DNA of 9,899 bases from an uncultured bacterium. GTDB taxonomy: Bacteria > Bacteroidota > Ignavibacteria > Ignavibacteriales > Melioribacteraceae. Shown here in pieces: positions 7,130 to 9,899 of this stretch; within the stretch, counting starts at the first letter, position 1, and each line of letters starts with the position of its first letter. The notes beneath the pieces were generated by a model that had not been told where the DNA came from, made no database searches, and worked only from the letters and a program-made list of their open reading frames with translations. The stretch covers positions 1 through 9,899 of the forward strand of contig CALDDL010000341.1 in assembly GCA_937936675.1 (NCBI GenBank). Reading direction: 5' to 3'. A program made the translations under genes and the position numbers.

Positions 7130-7173
7130 ATCCTAAAAAAAGCTTATCTTAGCAATCAAAAATAAGAGATAAA

Positions 7174-8349
7174 GTGAATTTTGAATATTTAGAAAATAAT
7201 AAGTTTTTCGCACAGGCACCGGGATTAATGGAAGCTTTATGCGAAGAAGAATTAATAGAACTTGGCGCAAAGAATACGGAAAAGGTTTATCGAGGTATCT
7301 ATTTCGAGGCAGATAAAGAAGCAATATACAGAATTAATTATTGTGCAAGAATGATTTCGAGAGTATTAGCACCCCTATTTTCGATGCACGTTATGGATGC
7401 AAAAGAACTAACCCGTGCAGCAAGTAAAGTACCTTGGGAAAAATTATTCTCGGTAAATGAAACATTCTCTATAACTGCTTCAGTTGCAAAAAGTAGAATT
7501 ACCAATTCACTTTATGCAGCGCAGTGTTTAAAGGATGGAATTGTCGATTACTTTCGTGATAAATATGGAAAAAGACCGGACGTAGCAACCGTCAATCCCG
7601 ATGTTCGATTTAATCTTCATATCGAAATTGATAGAGCAGTAATAAGTCTCGATACATCAGGTGAATCGTTACATAAAAGAGGATATCGACTCTCGGCTGG
7701 TGAAGCACCGATGCAAGAATCCTTAGCTGCTGCAATTATTAGAATTACTGAGTGGGATGGGGAGAAAACACTTTGGGACCCTATGTGCGGATCGGGGACA
7801 ATCGTTTGCGAAGCATTGATGAGTTATTGCAGAATCCCTGCTCAATATCTAAGAAAAAAATTTGGGTTTACTCATCTCCCCGATTATGATAAATCGATCT
7901 GGACTAAAGTAAAAAGCAAATGCGACCAACAAATTAGACCTTTGCCAAAAGGATTAATTAAAGGCAGCGATAAATCTCAAAAAATTATAAATGCAGCGAA
8001 GGAAAATCTTTCTCGTCTTCCTTATGGTGAATTAGTTGAGATAACCGGACAACCATTCCAACATATCGCAGAATTTAAGGATGGAATTCTTGTTACCAAT
8101 CCACCCTATGGAATTAGATTAGGCGAGTTAGAAGAAGTGAAAATACTTTATTCCCAACTTGGAGATTTTATTAAACAAAAATGTACCGGAACAACTGCTT
8201 ATATATACACAGGCAGTCCGCAATTAAGAAAAAATATTGGTCTTAGAACTTCGAGAAGAATTCCTTTAGTAAATGGGCAATTAGAGGGAGTGCTGCTTCA
8301 GATTGATAGCTATGAAGGAAGTATTAAAAGGAAATATAGAGAAGAATAA
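7174..8349 (+). CDS. THUMP-domain 23S rRNA guanine-N2 methyltransferase (RlmL N-terminal/YpsC type)
   Basis: It probably methylates a guanine N2 of 23S rRNA (m2G2445 in E. coli numbering) using S-adenosylmethionine. An N-terminal ferredoxin-like and THUMP region (about residues 10-155) is followed by the linker motif SLHKRGYR (165-172), the SAM-binding DPMCGSGTI (202-210) and the catalytic TNPPYGIRLG (308-317) of the UPF0020 methyltransferase fold. At 391 residues it is the stand-alone form, like Bacillus YpsC; in E. coli the same domain is fused to the m7G2069 methyltransferase RlmK. Translation starts at GTG: no ATG precedes the conserved APGLMEALCEEEL segment, and an in-frame TAG lies at 7150-7152. 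It lies 44 bases after the histidine kinase and may be cotranscribed with it. It ends at a strong stem-loop facing susD. The target nucleotide is inferred from family. Confidence 0.93.
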   Translation: MNFEYLENNKFFAQAPGLMEALCEEELIELGAKNTEKVYRGIYFEADKEAIYRINYCARMISRVLAPLFSMHVMDAKELTRAASKVPWEKLFSVNETFSITASVAKSRITNSLYAAQCLKDGIVDYFRDKYGKRPDVATVNPDVRFNLHIEIDRAVISLDTSGESLHKRGYRLSAGEAPMQESLAAAIIRITEWDGEKTLWDPMCGSGTIVCEALMSYCRIPAQYLRKKFGFTHLPDYDKSIWTKVKSKCDQQIRPLPKGLIKGSDKSQKIINAAKENLSRLPYGELVEITGQPFQHIAEFKDGILVTNPPYGIRLGELEEVKILYSQLGDFIKQKCTGTTAYIYTGSPQLRKNIGLRTSRRIPLVNGQLEGVLLQIDSYEGSIKRKYREE

Positions 8350-8391
8350 AAAAATGGGAGTCCGAAAAGGCACTCCCACTTAGCTCTTTTT
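8348..8391. terminator. Bidirectional stem-loop terminator between the rRNA methyltransferase gene and susD
   Basis: TGGGAGT (8355-8361) and ACTCCCA (8372-8378) form a perfect 7-bp GC-rich stem that can be extended by CC/GG across a single bulged C. Seven A's (8348-8354) sit directly on its left, which become an ideal U-tract for transcripts of the leftward susD. On the right, TTTTT (8387-8391) begins eight bases from the stem and can serve the rightward methyltransferase less efficiently. It is the only convincing intrinsic terminator in the window, and it lies between convergent genes, where one is expected. Confidence 0.85.
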
Positions 8392-8405
8392 CTATATAGG
8401 AATAA

Positions 8406-9839
8406 TTAGAAAAATGGCGAAACGCTCGATTTATTCTGCATTAAGATTTTATTCATATCGTATTTAATAGTAACGAGATTAGCATCCGCATCATACTGAA
8501 AACTATCCAGATCTCTACCTTGAGGAATATATGAAGGTACAAGCACCGAAGTTCCAAGATCACCGGGATGAACATTTGGATTAGCATCTATTTGCCTATT
8601 CATTACAGGCAGACGAATCCCAAGATCGCTCATTCTTCTCCCTTCGGAAAAGAGAATCTCTTGACGCATTAAATAAAGTACTCTAAATGCTTCATTATTA
8701 TCAGATAGAGAATTGATCTGTTCTTCAGTAACACTTGTAGCTGAAACGGGATATGTGGTTACCGTTGAATTGGATCTTTTGTAAATTAAACCGGCAAGAG
8801 CAGGCGAAGAAGCATCAGCTTTTACTTTATCATTATTATTATTTGGTCTATTTCGTCTCGGGTCTCTATCGAGATACGGAACTTCATTTCTTGATTTGAC
8901 AAGTTGAATTAATTGGCGAAGATAAGTTTTTGTCCCACCAAGATCGCCATTTGAAAGAGCTGCTTCGGCTAATATCAAATATGCTTCTTCTGATTTAAGT
9001 ACCGGGATTGGATCACTGCCGTCTCTATTTGCAAATTTAGGATCGAGAAAATCAAGACGCGGAAGTGGCTGCATATCATTTTGATTTCTTACAACTGTAA
9101 ATAGATTCATTCTGTTTGCTAAATTAATCGGGTCATATTCAGCACTAAATACATAATTATTGCTAAGTCCCAATGCTTCATTTGCAGCAAGAACAGCCGA
9201 ATCTTTTTTCTTACTCAATCGATATGCCCGCGCTAAAGCTAATTTGATATCGATTGCATGAGTGCCGGTAGAATTTAATACATAGGATTTATTAAATTCT
9301 GAAAGAGCAATATTAATAGCATCTTTTGATTCTATCATTTTACCATTTTCTTCTAAAGGAAATGCTTGGAAGTTTTCGCATAATAAAAGTATCGCCATTC
9401 CTTTATAGAAGTGAACTCTTGCAGCATCGTTATTAGTTGATTTTTGATCTGCTTTCAATACAGTATTAAGTCCAAAATCCGCTAGAGCATGAAGTGTCTG
9501 AAGCTTTCCATAGAGCTCTCTAAAATCACCAAGATATTGATCGTTCGGAGTAATTAATCTTGGATCGTCTAATTGTGTAGAAATAAATGTAGATGTATTT
9601 ACATAATTATCCGATACAACTTCTGTGAAAAAGGATGTTCTATTAATTGCATCGGAGAATGCAAATTCTAAGCCAGATAATAATGGTTTAGCTCCGCCTG
9701 TAGCATCCTTAAATAACTTCTCTTGTGTAATGGATGGATTATTAACCTCTGTCGGATCAATAAGTTCGCATCCGGTATTAAAAATCATTAAAAAGAGAAG
9801 TAATGAAGATATGCTAAATATTAATTTTATTCTGTTCAT
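8406..9839 (-). CDS. SusD/RagB-family outer-membrane nutrient-binding lipoprotein
   Basis: SusD-type proteins are surface lipoproteins that cap a SusC-type TonB-dependent transporter and capture glycans, peptides or other nutrients. The N-terminus is a type II signal peptide: Arg3 and Lys5, a hydrophobic core (about 6-20), then the lipobox FNTGC with Cys24 as the lipidated residue. The mature part has the helical, TPR-like architecture of the family (for example EAYLILAEAALSNGD). A recognisable C-terminal motif, RQEILFSEGRRMSDLG (about 392-407), precedes a proline-rich end. I start it at the ATG at 9839 (477 residues) because GAGGT (9845-9849) lies five bases before it; an in-frame ATG at 9851 would overlap that site. 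The last codons of a SusC gene lie 21 bases upstream. No glycoside hydrolase, peptidase or regulator is in view, so the substrate cannot be guessed. Confidence 0.93.
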   Translation of the reverse strand: MNRIKLIFSISSLLLFLMIFNTGCELIDPTEVNNPSITQEKLFKDATGGAKPLLSGLEFAFSDAINRTSFFTEVVSDNYVNTSTFISTQLDDPRLITPNDQYLGDFRELYGKLQTLHALADFGLNTVLKADQKSTNNDAARVHFYKGMAILLLCENFQAFPLEENGKMIESKDAINIALSEFNKSYVLNSTGTHAIDIKLALARAYRLSKKKDSAVLAANEALGLSNNYVFSAEYDPINLANRMNLFTVVRNQNDMQPLPRLDFLDPKFANRDGSDPIPVLKSEEAYLILAEAALSNGDLGGTKTYLRQLIQLVKSRNEVPYLDRDPRRNRPNNNNDKVKADASSPALAGLIYKRSNSTVTTYPVSATSVTEEQINSLSDNNEAFRVLYLMRQEILFSEGRRMSDLGIRLPVMNRQIDANPNVHPGDLGTSVLVPSYIPQGRDLDSFQYDADANLVTIKYDMNKILMQNKSSVSPFF

Positions 9840-9844
9840 TATAT

Positions 9845-9849
9845 ACCTC
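9845..9849 (-). promoter_or_regulatory. Ribosome binding site that decides the susD start
   Basis: On the minus strand GAGGT is followed by five bases (ATATA) and then the ATG at 9839. This is a clear Shine-Dalgarno site in a genome that mostly lacks them. It overlaps the upstream in-frame ATG at 9851-9849, making the shorter start the better choice. Confidence 0.6.
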
Positions 9850-9860
9850 ATCTTTTTTAA

Positions 9861-9899
9861 TTATAAATTATAAGTTAGTCCGAGTCTGAATTGACGCGG
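9861..9899 (-). CDS. C-terminal end of a SusC/RagA-type TonB-dependent receptor (rest outside the window)
   Basis: Reading leftward from the window edge gives PRQFRLGLTYNL followed by TAA at 9863-9861. Most SusC/RagA-type receptors end with this kind of PR-x-F-x-LGL-x-Y-x-(F/L) strand, the last beta-strand of the outer-membrane barrel that carries the targeting signal. The stop lies 21 bases before the susD start, the usual susC-susD order and spacing. Only 12 codons are visible, so the call relies on this motif plus the neighbouring susD. The final residue is Leu, not the commoner Phe. Confidence 0.82.
   Translation of the reverse strand, partial: PRQFRLGLTYNL

Noticed and set aside
7143..7173. 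Imperfect inverted repeat (CTTATCTTA / TAAGAGATAAAG) before the rRNA methyltransferase start
   Set aside because: The arms pair only with gaps and are nearly all A/T, so the fold would be weak and is likely chance.
9625..9873. Plus-strand open frame of 82 codons over the susD 5' end
   Set aside because: It is antisense to the susD signal peptide and lipobox and spans the susC-susD junction, so it is a shadow frame.
1..9899. CRISPR array, insertion sequence, tRNA or defence island
   Set aside because: Reading both strands showed no regularly spaced repeats, no transposase-like frame with flanking inverted repeats, no tRNA cloverleaf and no recognised defence domains.

Overview
The window is AT-rich, gene-dense DNA. 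It most likely comes from a member of the Bacteroidota/Ignavibacteriota group (FCB bacteria). Three things support this: a SusD-type lipoprotein preceded by the last codons of a SusC-type TonB-dependent receptor, promoter-like elements resembling the Bacteroidota -33/-7 pattern (TTTG ... TAnnTTTG), and weak use of Shine-Dalgarno sites. The species cannot be fixed from this stretch alone.

Left part (1-2126): the window opens inside a gene whose last ~160 codons resemble the C-terminus of the Agl23/TIGR03663 family of PMT-like membrane glycosyltransferases. It is joined by an ATGA overlap to an ApbE-type FAD:protein FMN transferase that has no signal peptide. Facing them, with a 4-base tail-to-tail overlap, is a family 2 glycosyltransferase of the dolichyl-phosphate-glucose synthase (ALG5/DPG synthase) type.

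Middle (2127-5332): a ~110 bp divergent intergenic region separates this glycosyltransferase from a tight rightward operon. The operon contains a UbiA-family prenyltransferase of the decaprenyl-phosphate phosphoribosyltransferase type, galactokinase (galK) and galactose-1-phosphate uridylyltransferase (galT). GalK and GalT are the first two committed Leloir steps. Together with the polyprenyl-phosphate enzymes, they suggest a sugar-donor supply neighbourhood for envelope glycoconjugates. galE and galM are not in view.

Right part (5333-9899): a membrane sensor histidine kinase (7TM-type sensor, PAS, HisKA, HATPase_c) has a coding frame that extends upstream of any usable start codon, which suggests a one-base frameshift or an unusual start. 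After it come a THUMP-domain 23S rRNA methyltransferase of the RlmL-N/YpsC type, a bidirectional stem-loop terminator, and a leftward SusC-SusD pair of which only the last 12 codons of susC are present.

I found no tRNA or rRNA genes, CRISPR arrays, insertion sequences or obvious defence systems. Most genes are housekeeping or envelope-related. The most interesting points are the broken or cryptic 5' end of the kinase, the cut-off Agl23-like gene coupled to an atypical ApbE, and the altered DXD motif in the glycosyltransferase.
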